A stretch of DNA of 64,000 nucleotides from Aliiroseovarius zhejiangensis (GTDB lineage: Bacteria; Pseudomonadota; Alphaproteobacteria; Rhodobacterales; Rhodobacteraceae). The notes beneath the pieces were generated by a model, which made no database searches, had not been told where the DNA came from, and worked only from the letters and a program-made list of their open reading frames with translations. The stretch lies in contig NZ_BNCH01000010.1 in NCBI RefSeq assembly GCF_014656375.1, positions 29,162-93,161 of the forward strand, in the 5' to 3' direction. A program made the position numbers and the translations under genes. Shown here piece after piece: positions 1 through 8,787 of the stretch (the first letter of the stretch is position 1; every line of letters begins with the position of its first letter).

Positions 1-339
1 TTCCGTTCCCAACAGCTGATCCAGCAGCGTGGCCTGAAGATGAGGGGAATCGCCATCGCCCAACCCGTCATTCGGGGCAAGGACTGTGTCAGCCGAATCG
101 ATATCGGAACCGGGGATTACCTGATCGCCAGTGACGGGCAACAGTACATCCTGCTCGTCCATAACACCGTCGGATTGTCCGTCACTGACCGCGATGAAAT
201 CCCCCGTGCCGGCAACAACGTCAGGTTCGGTGCCAGCACCGGCCTGATCTTCGTCTTCGTCGTCAGACGGACCCTCGGCGAAGCTTTCTGCCATGAAAGC
301 GACGGGCAACAGGCCCAGAAACAACAACGAAAACAACAT
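1..339 (-). CDS. Partial acidic secreted/membrane-anchored protein (left edge)
   Basis: Open frame of 113 codons that begins with ATG at 339 and runs off the left end of the window, so only the N-terminus is visible. Residues 1-17 form a hydrophobic stretch (MLFSLLFLGLLPVAFMA), which fits a signal peptide or an N-terminal anchor. After it comes a strongly acidic, low-complexity segment rich in Asp, Gly and Glu (for example GPSDDEDEDQAG). This architecture is common in Rhodobacterales RTX/hemolysin-type calcium-binding proteins, but no GGxGxD repeat is visible in this fragment, so that is only an inference. It is divergent from the DUF5665 gene and shares an AT-rich intergenic region with CtrA-like boxes. 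Confidence 0.5.
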   Translation of the reverse strand, partial: MLFSLLFLGLLPVAFMAESFAEGPSDDEDEDQAGAGTEPDVVAGTGDFIAVSDGQSDGVMDEQDVLLPVTGDQVIPGSDIDSADTVLAPNDGLGDGDSPHLQATLLDQLLGTE

Positions 340-485
340 TTAACGACTCGCTTCCCATAACAGCCCGAACAGGCAGGCTTCGCGGCACAACGCCTTTCGA
401 CACGGAGCAGGTTGACACAGACAACCGCTTGCGATTGTAGGCAACTGGGCGCAAACTCCTAGGAAATAATAGTTACAAACTTAAA

Positions 486-512
486 TTAACGATTGGTTAA
501 CAAATGGTTAAC
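486..512. promoter_or_regulatory. Two tandem CtrA-like boxes
   Basis: Three TTAA half-sites lie at exact 7-nt spacing: TTAA (486-489), N7, TTAA (497-500), N7, TTAAC (508-512). Each adjacent pair matches the known CtrA recognition pattern TTAA-N7-TTAA(C) of alphaproteobacteria. The array sits between two divergent genes and overlaps the proposed ATG (504) of the DUF5665 gene. If that start is right, binding here would probably repress that gene. The motif is seen directly; binding is inferred. Confidence 0.5.
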
Positions 513-818
513 ACACCAGACGACCCGCGCACCGAGGCCAGAAAGAAGCTGGCAGAGCGCGAAAAAGCCTTGTCCTTCGAGGTGCGCGCCCTGCGCGCCG
601 AGGTCGAGCGGATGAACAATCACCGCTTTATCAAACTGCACGATTCCCTTTGGAAGCTTGGCCTGTTTCAACTTTATCGGGGACTGGCCTTCGGCCTGGG
701 ATCAGTTCTTGGGGCATCCTTGTTGGTGTCGATTCTGGTGTATCTGCTGGCGTCCATCGACTTCATCCCGGTATTGGGCGACTGGGCACAGCAGATCATC
801 GACGAGATGCAGCAATAG
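504..818 (+). CDS. DUF5665 domain-containing small membrane protein
   Basis: A 104-residue protein. Residues 10-40 are charged and helical (possible coiled coil). The conserved core follows: NNHRFIKLHDSLWKL, an amphipathic stretch, a membrane segment at about residues 62-85 (GLGSVLGASLLVSILVYLLA), and the tail IDFIPVLGDWAQQII. This matches the DUF5665 family, found widely in Rhodobacterales and of unknown function. The ATG at 504 has no obvious Shine-Dalgarno sequence and lies within a CtrA-like array, so the true start could be different. The next gene, rpsO, is 158 bp downstream on the same strand. Confidence 0.8.
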   Translation: MVNTPDDPRTEARKKLAEREKALSFEVRALRAEVERMNNHRFIKLHDSLWKLGLFQLYRGLAFGLGSVLGASLLVSILVYLLASIDFIPVLGDWAQQIIDEMQQ

Positions 819-976
819 CCCATCCGCACGCATGAAACGTTTTTTCCTTTGCGTTTTGCGGGGAATCTTCCTATACGCCCCCATCTGCTCGCCTCGTGTG
901 GGCAGATCTCTCCACGGGCCTTGCTGGACGACATCCCGGCCTGCGCCATCAACCCTAACCTATGAAGGAGACCCCG

Positions 977-1246
977 ATGTCGATTACGCCTGATGAAAAA
1001 GCCCGCCTGATCAAAGAGTTCGGCACCAAGGACGGCGACACCGGTTCGCCCGAAGTGCAGGTTGCAATCCTGTCTTCGCGCATCGCGACCCTGACCGAAC
1101 ACTTCAAAACCCACAAGAAAGACAACCACGGCCGCCGTGGTCTTCTGAAAATGGTTGCACAGCGCCGGAAACTTCTGGACTACACCCGCGCAAAAGACGA
1201 GGCCCGTTATCAGGACCTGATCAATCGCCTGGGCCTGCGCCGCTAA
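977..1246 (+). CDS. rpsO: 30S ribosomal protein S15
   Basis: An 89-residue protein, the normal length for S15. It binds 16S rRNA in the central domain of the small subunit and nucleates S6/S18 assembly. The recognisable segments are [16 protein letters not shown], the [12 protein letters not shown] loop and the end [12 protein letters not shown]. The start at 977 is preceded by AAGGAG (965-970) at ideal spacing; an upstream in-frame ATG at 962 would contain that Shine-Dalgarno sequence and is rejected. A strong hairpin terminator follows. rpsO and pnp are usually adjacent; here a fatty-acid-hydroxylase-like gene lies between them. Confidence 0.97.
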   Translation: MSITPDEKARLIKEFGTKDGDTGSPEVQVAILSSRIATLTEHFKTHKKDNHGRRGLLKMVAQRRKLLDYTRAKDEARYQDLINRLGLRR

Positions 1247-1271
1247 GCCGCGCACCAGAAAATCGGACGAA

Positions 1272-1300
1272 GGGGCTGCTTTGCGGCCCCTTTTTTCTTT
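1272..1300 (+). terminator. Rho-independent terminator of rpsO
   Basis: GGGGCTGC, loop TTT, then GCGGCCCC (1272-1290), followed directly by a T-rich tract (1291-1300). The stem is 8 bp with one G-T pair. It lies 25 bp after the rpsO stop codon. Confidence 0.85.
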
Positions 1301-1394
1301 TTTACGCGCATCGGCAACCGGTCACTTTACGTCAGGTCTTGCTTGATCCGACCCCCGCCGCCCCGTCAAGATCAGCGGATCAACGGAGGTTGAG

Positions 1395-2147
1395 ATGAAA
1401 GCAACGCTGGCGATTCTGATCAACATGGGCAGTCTGCACCGGCTGTTTCCCTTCTGGCTTGTCGGCGTTTTTGCGCTGGTGTTCTGGTTCACACCGTGGC
1501 TCTTGCTGGCTGTTGCCTATGGCATCGTGGCGCAGTTCTTTGTCGAATACGCGATGCACCGCTTTCTGCTGCACCGCGAACCGCCCACCGATCAAGGTGT
1601 CTTCAATGAACTTTATCGCAGCCATATCGGGCATCACGAATTTCCCGGCGACCCGGAGTTCTTTACCGGTGGCGACCACTGGTATCCGGTGCGGTTCGGT
1701 CTGATCTCGTTCGCGGTGCACAGCCTGATCCTGTGGCCGTTTCTGGGGCTGGGGCCTGCGGTGCTGACAGCCTATGTCGCCCTGTTCGTTGGATCGGTCA
1801 GCGCGTTCACCTTCTATGAATACTGCCACACGCTGGCGCATGTGAACGTGCCGAAAGGCTGGTTCGGGCAGCGCGTCACCCGCAGCCACCTGGCGCATCA
1901 CTTTCAGGATCACCAGGCCACCTATCATGTCAGTTTCGGCATGGGCTGGATCGACCGTCTGTTCGGGACCAAACACGATCCCGACACCGCCCGCGCCCGG
2001 TATGACCGTGACACGATCCTGTCGATGGGCATGGACCCGGAGGACCTGCGTCTGGTGACGGCACGCAAGGCGTTTGGCATCACCAAACTCCCACGGGGCA
2101 AGCTGACCCGGCGAGGTGCCACCGAAAGCCCGAAGCCGTTGGCCTGA
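1395..2147 (+). CDS. Fatty acid hydroxylase / sterol desaturase family membrane protein
   Basis: A 250-residue integral membrane protein with the histidine clusters of the di-iron fatty-acid-hydroxylase superfamily (PF04116): HRFLLH at about residues 56-61, HIGHHE at about 77-82, HTLAH at about 141-145 and HLAHHFQDH at about 163-171. At least four hydrophobic segments surround them. Members hydroxylate or desaturate lipid acyl chains, sterols or carotenoids; the substrate cannot be read from sequence. The start is preceded by ACGGAGG (1383-1389). It sits between rpsO and pnp on the same strand, after the rpsO terminator, and probably has its own promoter. Confidence 0.85.
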   Translation: MKATLAILINMGSLHRLFPFWLVGVFALVFWFTPWLLLAVAYGIVAQFFVEYAMHRFLLHREPPTDQGVFNELYRSHIGHHEFPGDPEFFTGGDHWYPVRFGLISFAVHSLILWPFLGLGPAVLTAYVALFVGSVSAFTFYEYCHTLAHVNVPKGWFGQRVTRSHLAHHFQDHQATYHVSFGMGWIDRLFGTKHDPDTARARYDRDTILSMGMDPEDLRLVTARKAFGITKLPRGKLTRRGATESPKPLA

Positions 2148-2317
2148 GCACAAACAATCCTGTTTCCAAACACCTGTTTTTCCGTTATGGACCGCCCATC
2201 TGAGACGTGACGCTTCGACCCCGGCGCATGAAGAAGGTAGAGGGGTCGGTGGCAATGGGGCCACCATGACAACGGAAGACCCGGAGGGCCGGGAGTGCTT
2301 CCAGCTAGGAAAACATG

Positions 2318-4465
2318 ATGTTTGACGTAACCAAAAAATCGATGGAGTGGGGCGAAGAAACCCTCACTCTGGAAACGGGCAAGGTTGCCCGTCAGGCCGA
2401 CGGATCGGTCATCGCCACGCTGGGCGAAACATCCGTGATGGCCAACGTAACCTTCGCGAAGGAACAGAAGCCCGGTCAGGACTTCTTCCCGCTGACGGTT
2501 CACTATAATGAAAAATACTATGCCGCTGGTAAAATCCCCGGGGGCTTCTTCAAGCGCGAAGCGCGTCCGACGGAAAAAGAGACGCTGACATCGCGCCTGA
2601 TCGACCGTCCGATCCGCCCGCTGTTCGTGCCCGGCTTCAAAAACGAAGTTCTGGTGATCTGCACCGTGCTGAGCCACGACCTTGTGAACGACCCCGACAT
2701 CGTCGCGATGATCGCCGCATCCGCTGCACTGACCATTTCGGGCGCACCTTTCATGGGTCCGATTGCTGCCGCACGCGTGGGTTATGAGGATGGCGAATAC
2801 ATCCTGAACCCGACTTGCGACGACATGCACCAGCTGCGTAACAACCCCGACCAACGTCTGGACCTTGTTGTTGCCGGCACCAAAGACGCCGTGATGATGG
2901 TGGAATCGGAAGCCTATGAGCTGACCGAAGCCGAGATGCTGGGCGCCGTGAACTTCGCACACGAGCAAATTCAGCCGGTCATCGACCTGATCATCGACCT
3001 GGCCGAAGAAGCCGCGAAAGAGCCGTTCGACTTCCAGCCTGCCGATTACTCGGATCTCTACGCAGCTGTGAAAGCGGCAGGCGAGGACAAGATCCGCGCC
3101 GCTTATGGCCATACCGACAAGCAAGAGCGCGTGGCCGCCGTTGCTGCTGCCAAGGACGAGATCATCGCATCGCTGTCAGAAGAGCAGCAGGAAGACGAAA
3201 ACCTCGGCTCTGCGCTGAAGAAACTGGAAAGCGCCGTGGTGCGTGGCGACGTGGTGAAAACCGGCAAGCGCATCGACGGTCGCGCGCTGGACACCGTCCG
3301 CCCGATCGTGTCCGAAGTGGGTGTTCTGCCCCGGACTCATGGCTCGGCCCTGTTCACCCGTGGCGAAACCCAAGGTCTGGTCGTGACCACCTTGGGCACC
3401 GGCGACGACGAACAGATGATCGACGCGCTGACCGGCACCTACAAATCGAACTTCATGCTGCACTATAACTTCCCGCCCTATTCGGTCGGCGAAGTGGGCC
3501 GCTTCGGCTTTACTGGCCGTCGTGAAATCGGCCATGGGAAACTGGCATGGCGTGCGCTGCAGGCGGTTCTGCCAACGCCGACCGACTTCCCCTACACGAT
3601 CCGCGTCGTGTCCGAGATTACCGAGTCCAACGGCTCGTCCTCAATGGCATCGGTCTGTGGTGGTTCGTTGGCCATGATGGACGCCGCTGTTCCGTTGAAA
3701 GCACCGGTCGCTGGTGTGGCGATGGGTCTGATCCTGGAAGATGACGGCTCTTACGCTGTTCTGACCGACATTCTGGGTGACGAAGATCACCTGGGCGACA
3801 TGGACTTCAAAGTCGCAGGCACCGAAGACGGCATCACGTCCTTGCAGATGGACATCAAGGTCGCAGGCATCACGCCCGAGATCATGGAGAAAGCCCTGGC
3901 ACAAGCCAAAGAGGGCCGTCTGCACATTCTGGGTGAAATGAACAAAGCCCTGTCCTCGGGCCGTGAAGAGTTCTCGGCACATGCGCCGCGCATCGAGACC
4001 ATGAACATCCCCACCGACAAGATCCGTGAAGTGATCGGCTCGGGCGGTAAGGTGATCCGCGAGATCGTGGAAACCTCGGGTGCCAAGGTCGACATCAACG
4101 ATGACGGCGTGATCAAGATCGCATCGCCCAACGGCGACGCCATCCAGAAGGCCTATGACATGATCCATTCGATCGTGGCAGAGCCGGAAGAAGGCGAGAT
4201 TTACACCGGCAAGGTCGTGAAGATCGTCGATTTCGGCGCCTTCGTGAACTTCTTCGGCAAGCGCGACGGTCTGGTCCACGTGTCCCAGATCGAAAACCGC
4301 CGCCTGAACCACCCGTCGGACGTTCTGAAAGAAGGTCAGGACGTGAAGGTCAAACTTCTGGGTTTTGACGATCGCGGCAAGGTGCGCCTGTCGATGAAAG
4401 TCGTCGATCAGGAAACTGGCGAAGAAATCGTGCCGGAACAGAAGAAAAAAGATGAAGACGCGTGA
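2318..4465 (+). CDS. pnp: Polyribonucleotide nucleotidyltransferase (PNPase)
   Basis: A 715-residue phosphorolytic 3'-5' exoribonuclease, a degradosome component that turns over mRNA and small RNAs. Domains in order: first RNase PH fold (about 10-140), helical linker domain (about 240-315), second RNase PH fold (about 320-540, with [21 protein letters not shown]), KH domain (about 555-610, [12 protein letters not shown]) and S1 domain (about 620-690, [18 protein letters not shown]). The length is typical. ATGs lie at 2315 and 2318; 2318 fits the TAGGA at 2306-2310 better. A small hairpin (CCCGG/CCGGG, 2280-2293) just upstream could take part in leader-based autocontrol, as known for pnp elsewhere. 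Confidence 0.97.
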   Translation: MFDVTKKSMEWGEETLTLETGKVARQADGSVIATLGETSVMANVTFAKEQKPGQDFFPLTVHYNEKYYAAGKIPGGFFKREARPTEKETLTSRLIDRPIRPLFVPGFKNEVLVICTVLSHDLVNDPDIVAMIAASAALTISGAPFMGPIAAARVGYEDGEYILNPTCDDMHQLRNNPDQRLDLVVAGTKDAVMMVESEAYELTEAEMLGAVNFAHEQIQPVIDLIIDLAEEAAKEPFDFQPADYSDLYAAVKAAGEDKIRAAYGHTDKQERVAAVAAAKDEIIASLSEEQQEDENLGSALKKLESAVVRGDVVKTGKRIDGRALDTVRPIVSEVGVLPRTHGSALFTRGETQGLVVTTLGTGDDEQMIDALTGTYKSNFMLHYNFPPYSVGEVGRFGFTGRREIGHGKLAWRALQAVLPTPTDFPYTIRVVSEITESNGSSSMASVCGGSLAMMDAAVPLKAPVAGVAMGLILEDDGSYAVLTDILGDEDHLGDMDFKVAGTEDGITSLQMDIKVAGITPEIMEKALAQAKEGRLHILGEMNKALSSGREEFSAHAPRIETMNIPTDKIREVIGSGGKVIREIVETSGAKVDINDDGVIKIASPNGDAIQKAYDMIHSIVAEPEEGEIYTGKVVKIVDFGAFVNFFGKRDGLVHVSQIENRRLNHPSDVLKEGQDVKVKLLGFDDRGKVRLSMKVVDQETGEEIVPEQKKKDEDA

Positions 4466-4471
4466 TTGATC

Positions 4472-4496
4472 GGTCCGGGCCTTCCCGGACCTTTTT
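4472..4496 (+). terminator. Rho-independent terminator of pnp
   Basis: Stem GGTCCGGG (4472-4479) / CCCGGACC (4484-4491) with a 4-nt loop, followed by TTTTTC. It lies 6 bp past the pnp stop codon. Confidence 0.88.
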
Positions 4497-4507
4497 CAGC
4501 ACCAACA

Positions 4508-4545
4508 AAGAAGCCCCGGTGAGACCACCGGGGCTTCTTTCTTTA
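4508..4545. terminator. Bidirectional hairpin terminator between convergent genes
   Basis: Perfect 14-bp inverted repeat AAGAAGCCCCGGTG (4508-4521) / CACCGGGGCTTCTT (4526-4539) with a 4-nt loop. T-rich sequence follows on the plus strand and a short T run on the minus strand. It separates pnp from the convergent VPxPA-CTERM gene. Confidence 0.85.
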
Positions 4546-4584
4546 TACGCCAAACCATGGCGCCAAAATGTCAGATGTTGTCGG

Positions 4585-5124
4585 TCAGACCGTCGTCTTG
4601 CGCCGACGCATCAAGGCAAATCCGCCCAGTGCGGTCAGCAAAAGCACACCACCTGCCGGCACCGGCACGGGCGACACATCACCGGTCTGCGTCACATGAC
4701 TCAGACGGCAATCGCTGGTGCAATTCGCCAGCAAGGAATTGGTCTGTGCATCCGTCCAGACCAGCTTGGTCAAATCCGCAATGTTCTGGAAGAAATAATG
4801 CGACACCGCATTTGTTCCACCCACGCCGAATTTCAAAATGAAATACCCCGGAGTGCGTGGCGCGACATCAACGAAATAGTTGCCCACATCGTCGCGCATG
4901 AAGCTGCCGCTTTCATCCTTGGTATCTATTGAAAGAGAATTGACATCCACACCGGCGATTGAAGCCAGAGCAGCCAGTTCATCACCGTCGCCGGAATTGC
5001 CAAGTTGAGCCGACCCCAACAATGTATCGGGCGTATACGTCGCAGCATTCACTGCGCCCACCATACTGAAAATTGACAGTACGGAGGTAACCGCAACACC
5101 TTTTAATGTGTTAACAAGAGACAT
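4585..5124 (-). CDS. Secreted protein with VPxPA-type C-terminal sorting signal
   Basis: A 179-residue protein with an N-terminal signal peptide (hydrophobic stretch ending NAATYTPD). The C-terminus has the motif VPVPAGG, a hydrophobic helix (VLLLTALGGFALM) and a basic end (RRRKTTV). That is the layout of the VPLPA-CTERM variant of PEP-CTERM exosortase substrates, typical of Rhodobacterales exopolysaccharide producers. The middle has no recognised domain; two cysteines (NCTSDC) may form a disulfide. The start at 5124 follows AGGAGGGGGG; a longer in-frame start at 5181 would include this site. The partner exosortase is not in the window. Confidence 0.8.
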   Translation of the reverse strand: MSLVNTLKGVAVTSVLSIFSMVGAVNAATYTPDTLLGSAQLGNSGDGDELAALASIAGVDVNSLSIDTKDESGSFMRDDVGNYFVDVAPRTPGYFILKFGVGGTNAVSHYFFQNIADLTKLVWTDAQTNSLLANCTSDCRLSHVTQTGDVSPVPVPAGGVLLLTALGGFALMRRRKTTV

Positions 5125-5362
5125 GGTCCCCCCTCCTAAATTTAAACACGTTGAATGTATCACGCCACATTGCTGCCACAAATCGAAATCAGCTCCGGAA
5201 GGGCCGCGGGGCTCGCAAACACGCCATACAGCAACCCTGAGGGGTCATTCAAAACTCGGACTTCTACTTAATGATGACTTCTATCGCCCGCGCGACGCGG
5301 TCATGCCTTTGCACCCGGCAAGGACGAATCGCGCCAAGACCCCCTAAGCCAGGGGCTCGCCG

Positions 5363-6625
5363 CTAGTCGCCACCCCCGATATTGGTAGGATCGAACACAC
5401 CTCCGAAGCCCGAGTTGTCGGACGGTTCCTGATCTTCAGGCGGCGCGGTTTCGTCGTCCCCCTGCAATGTGCCAGGTGCAAACACACCACCGAACCCGCT
5501 GTCGTTGGACGGTCTGGGCGCCGTTGTGGTGGCCCCTTCGGCGGCATCCTTGGCTGCTTTTGCCTCGGCATCCCGCTTGCGCTGTTCGCGCAGCTCCTGA
5601 ATGCGCCGTTCGGTCTCAAGACGTTTCTGTTCCTGCACGTTTGCGATGCACTGTTTGGGGTTATAAACGGTGGCGGTTCCAACCACCGCAATGGTCGCAA
5701 TGGCAAACACCACCAGCGCCACCGCCGCGGCATTTCCCGTGAAGAACCCGGGCAGCTTGACGCCGCCCGACACCTCGCCCACCGTGGCCCCGTCCCGACG
5801 CGCCTTGGCCAACACCTCTTTTCGTTTGATGTTGGCTTCGTTGAACAGGGCCGCGAACACCGTCAGCACAACAATCATGAAGGCCAAAGCCGAGATCGCG
5901 GGCGTGATGCCATAGCGCACCTTTTGCGCCAGTTCGATGGTCAGGGTCGGGTATTCCCCGAAGGTGAAGGTGGTGGTGTTGTAGTTCTCGAACGACGCCA
6001 GAAACGCCAGCACCGCCGCCGACGCAATCGCCGGGCGCATGAAGGGCAAAAGGATCTTGCGAAACGCCTGCGCGTGGGTGGCGCCAAGGTCCAGCGCCGC
6101 CTCGGTCAGCGCAAGGTCATAGCGTTGCAGACGCGCGACCAGCACCAACATGCAATAGCTTGCGATGAAGGTGGACTGACCGATGATGGTCAGGAACAAC
6201 CCGTTTGACAGCACGCTATCGGCCCCCAGCCCCAGCATCCGGTTGATCCGGTCCCAGAACACCAGCGTCGAGATACCCAGCACCACGCCGGGGATCAGGA
6301 TCGGCGCGATGATGACCGTGTAGTAGGTCGCGCGCAGCTTGGGCCAGATTTGCGTCAGCATCAGCGCCCCTGCCAGCCCCATCGACACCGACAGGATGAT
6401 CGTGCCAATGCCCACAAGGATCGAGTTCTTGATGCCGTTCAGGATACGTTCGTCCCGAAACAGGGCCGAGAACCATTCGAAGGTCAGGCATTCCCACGGC
6501 GTCGCGCGCGGAAAGCTGGGCGAGTTGAAGGCGGTGATCGACATGATCACGAGCGGGCCAAGCAGATAGGCGAAAAAGATCGCCAGATAGACCCAGATCG
6601 AGATGCGGATGACGGGATTGTTCAT
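5363..6625 (-). CDS. Polyamine-type ABC transporter permease with unusual C-terminal extension
   Basis: A 420-residue inner-membrane permease of the PotC/PotI type. Six membrane segments lie in about residues 10-265, with the EAA-type loop EAALDLGATHAQAFRKILLP at about 175-195. Typical PotC proteins end near residue 270. This one adds about 150 residues: a seventh membrane segment (about 298-322), a highly charged coiled-coil stretch (EQKRLETERRIQELREQRKR), and an acidic Gly/Pro tail that carries the motif SGFGGVF twice. The start at 6625 overlaps the stop of the upstream permease (ATGA). Last gene of the operon. Its partner genes support polyamine or related cation uptake; the substrate is inferred. 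Confidence 0.85.
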   Translation of the reverse strand: MNNPVIRISIWVYLAIFFAYLLGPLVIMSITAFNSPSFPRATPWECLTFEWFSALFRDERILNGIKNSILVGIGTIILSVSMGLAGALMLTQIWPKLRATYYTVIIAPILIPGVVLGISTLVFWDRINRMLGLGADSVLSNGLFLTIIGQSTFIASYCMLVLVARLQRYDLALTEAALDLGATHAQAFRKILLPFMRPAIASAAVLAFLASFENYNTTTFTFGEYPTLTIELAQKVRYGITPAISALAFMIVVLTVFAALFNEANIKRKEVLAKARRDGATVGEVSGGVKLPGFFTGNAAAVALVVFAIATIAVVGTATVYNPKQCIANVQEQKRLETERRIQELREQRKRDAEAKAAKDAAEGATTTAPRPSNDSGFGGVFAPGTLQGDDETAPPEDQEPSDNSGFGGVFDPTNIGGGD

Positions 6626-7542
6626 TTGCCGATATCCCCCATGTTCACCTTGAACAGGCGCATCACGGCCAGAACCAGAAGGATACAGGTCACCAGAAGC
6701 ACGATCGCATAGGCCGCGCCCTGCGGCCAATCAGAGTTATCGTTGAACTGCTGATAGATCAGTTGCGTGAACCAAAGCGACGATGGCCCACCCAGAATTT
6801 GCGGCGCGGCCAGCGCACCTGCAGACAGCATAAACACCATCGTGCAACCTGAACTGATCCCCGGCTTCGCATAGGGGATCACCACGCGCTTGTGAATGCG
6901 CCACCACGGGGCGCCAAGGTCGCGCGCGGCCTCGATCTGGTTGTGATCCAGGCTTTCGATCACGTTGTAGATCGGGAAGATCATCAGCAGGATATAGGCG
7001 TATCCAAGACCGGCATAGAGCGCGATGTCGTTGCGGATGAAGTCAAACGGCGTATCAAAGATACCCAATCCCACAAGCATCGTGTTCAGAACGCCGCTTT
7101 CCCCGAAAATGATGCGCAGCGCGAAGGCGCGCAGGATTTCGTTGATCCAATAGGGAATGATCAGCATCAGCGCGAGAATGCGGATGTGGTTGCCCTTGGT
7201 CTGCCCCAGATAATAGGCGATCGGATAACACAGGATCAGGTTGAAAATCGTGACGCAGATCGCGGCGACAATGGTGCGAAAGAAGACCCGCAGATCGACC
7301 GCGTTATAGTCCTGACTGCCGCCTTCCGGCCCATAGATCAGGTATTTGTAGTTCTCAAGCGTGTAGACGTCTTTCGGCCCCCCGATCTCGGGCGGCGGCA
7401 GGTTCGGGCGGAACGAAAAGTCGAGCATCGACAGTTGCGGCAGGATGATCAGACCCACGGTCCAGAACAGGACCAGACCCAACATCAGCGACCCCATCAG
7501 CGTGCCGTTCCGGTTGAAGAATTCTTTCAGGAAACGCGGCAT
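6622..7542 (-). CDS. Polyamine-type ABC transporter permease (PotB-like)
   Basis: A 306-residue inner-membrane permease with six predicted membrane segments and the permease loop EAARDLGAPWWRIHKRVVIP at about residues 205-224, which contacts the ATPase. It pairs with the downstream PotC-like subunit to form the channel. The large periplasmic loop between the first two helices (about residues 38-85) is usual for PotB proteins. It starts 9 bp after the ATPase stop codon and overlaps the next permease by 4 bp, so the three are surely co-translated. Confidence 0.9.
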   Translation of the reverse strand: MPRFLKEFFNRNGTLMGSLMLGLVLFWTVGLIILPQLSMLDFSFRPNLPPPEIGGPKDVYTLENYKYLIYGPEGGSQDYNAVDLRVFFRTIVAAICVTIFNLILCYPIAYYLGQTKGNHIRILALMLIIPYWINEILRAFALRIIFGESGVLNTMLVGLGIFDTPFDFIRNDIALYAGLGYAYILLMIFPIYNVIESLDHNQIEAARDLGAPWWRIHKRVVIPYAKPGISSGCTMVFMLSAGALAAPQILGGPSSLWFTQLIYQQFNDNSDWPQGAAYAIVLLVTCILLVLAVMRLFKVNMGDIGK

Positions 7543-7551
7543 GACGACCCC

Positions 7552-8664
7552 CTATTCCGCCGCCAGTTCGCCGGCGGGAACGACAACCGCGTTGTCGACC
7601 TCATATTCCAGCGTCATGGCCTGCCCGGTATGGTCGTCAAAGGATTGACCGACATTCGGTATGGCAACCTTGATTTCCTTGCCGCCGTCGCCCTCCATGA
7701 AAATGTTGAAGGAATTGCCTTCGAACTCTTCATGCGTGACTTGTGCGGTGACGAAGTTTTCGCCCTTGGTGCCGGTCGGGGCAAGGTCCAGCGCCTCGGG
7801 CCGGATAAACATCATCGCATCATCCCCGACCTTCATCTTGCCAATATTCGCGGTCGAGATGCGAGAGCGCAGATCGCCTGACCGGTTGGTGCGGATCAGG
7901 GCCTCATTGCCGTTCACCTCAAGCACCTTGCCGCGGAACACGTTGTTTTCGCCCACGAAAGAGGCAGCAAACGCCGTCGCAGGGTCGTTATAGATCGTCT
8001 TGCCGTCGCCGATCTGGTCAATCACACCGGCGCGCATGACGGCGATGTCATCGGACATGGTCAAAGCCTCGCCCTGATCATGGGTGATATAGATGAAGGT
8101 GATCCCCACGCGCTGCTGAATCTCGCGCAATTCGGTGCGCATATGCTGGCGCAGCTTCAGGTCCAGCGCCGACAGGGGCTCGTCCAGCAGCAGCACATGC
8201 GGTTCGGCACACAAGGCGCGCGCAATGGCCACCCGCTGCCGCTGCCCCCCTGACAGTTCACTGGGCAGCTTGTCACCCTGACCGGGCAGCGCGATCATGT
8301 CCAGAAGCTCATCCGCGCGCTTGCGACGTTCCTTCGCCGAAGCCCCCTTGATTTCCATCGAAAAGGTGATGTTCTCCCAGACCTTCATCAGCGGAAACAG
8401 GGCGAGGTTCTGAAAGATCAGAGCCGTGGGCCGCTTGTTCGGCCCGATGCCCTTCATGTTATTGCCCCCGATCAGCACATTGCCTTCGCTGGGCTCCAGA
8501 AACCCGGACACGGCGCGCAGGATCGTGGTCTTGCCACAGCCCGACGGCCCCAGAAACGAAAAGAAGTCGCCCCCCTTGATGTGCACATTGGCGTCGCGCA
8601 CGGCGACGAAATCTCCAAAGCGGATCCACAGGTTTTCGAGATCGACGCCTACTCCGGCACTCAT
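7552..8664 (-). CDS. Polyamine-type ABC transporter ATP-binding protein (PotA-like)
   Basis: A 370-residue ATPase. Walker A GPSGCGKTT is near residues 42-50, the signature LSGGQRQRVAIARAL near 139-153, Walker B VLLLDEPLSALD near 159-170 and the H-loop THD just after. About 110 C-terminal residues form the OB-fold (TOBE) domain of PotA/FbpC-type importers. It powers uptake through the two permeases downstream. The start at 8664 follows GGGGAGA; an in-frame ATG at 8679 is less well placed. Confidence 0.92.
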   Translation of the reverse strand: MSAGVGVDLENLWIRFGDFVAVRDANVHIKGGDFFSFLGPSGCGKTTILRAVSGFLEPSEGNVLIGGNNMKGIGPNKRPTALIFQNLALFPLMKVWENITFSMEIKGASAKERRKRADELLDMIALPGQGDKLPSELSGGQRQRVAIARALCAEPHVLLLDEPLSALDLKLRQHMRTELREIQQRVGITFIYITHDQGEALTMSDDIAVMRAGVIDQIGDGKTIYNDPATAFAASFVGENNVFRGKVLEVNGNEALIRTNRSGDLRSRISTANIGKMKVGDDAMMFIRPEALDLAPTGTKGENFVTAQVTHEEFEGNSFNIFMEGDGGKEIKVAIPNVGQSFDDHTGQAMTLEYEVDNAVVVPAGELAAE

Positions 8665-8745
8665 ATGGCTTCTCCCCATGCACGGCTGGTCACACCCTTC
8701 TGGCGGGGCGCGGCTCCGTGTTTATCGTTTCAGTCTGGATTGGCA

Positions 8746-8773
8746 CGGTCCCCCACCCACAGGCAGGGGACCG
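8746..8773 (-). terminator. Intra-operon stem-loop after the binding-protein gene
   Basis: Inverted repeat CGGTCCCC (8746-8753) / GGGGACCG (8766-8773) with a 12-nt loop, just 3' of the binding-protein gene and before the ATPase gene. There is no T tract. Hairpins here commonly stabilise the highly expressed binding-protein mRNA or partly attenuate read-through. Function inferred. Confidence 0.5.
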
Positions 8774-8787
8774 CAGGTCCAAGGCGA

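Noticed and set aside
5341..5355. CCCCT/AGGGG repeat after the polyamine-type operon as a terminator
   Set aside because: Only a 5-bp stem and no T tract on the minus strand; too weak to call.
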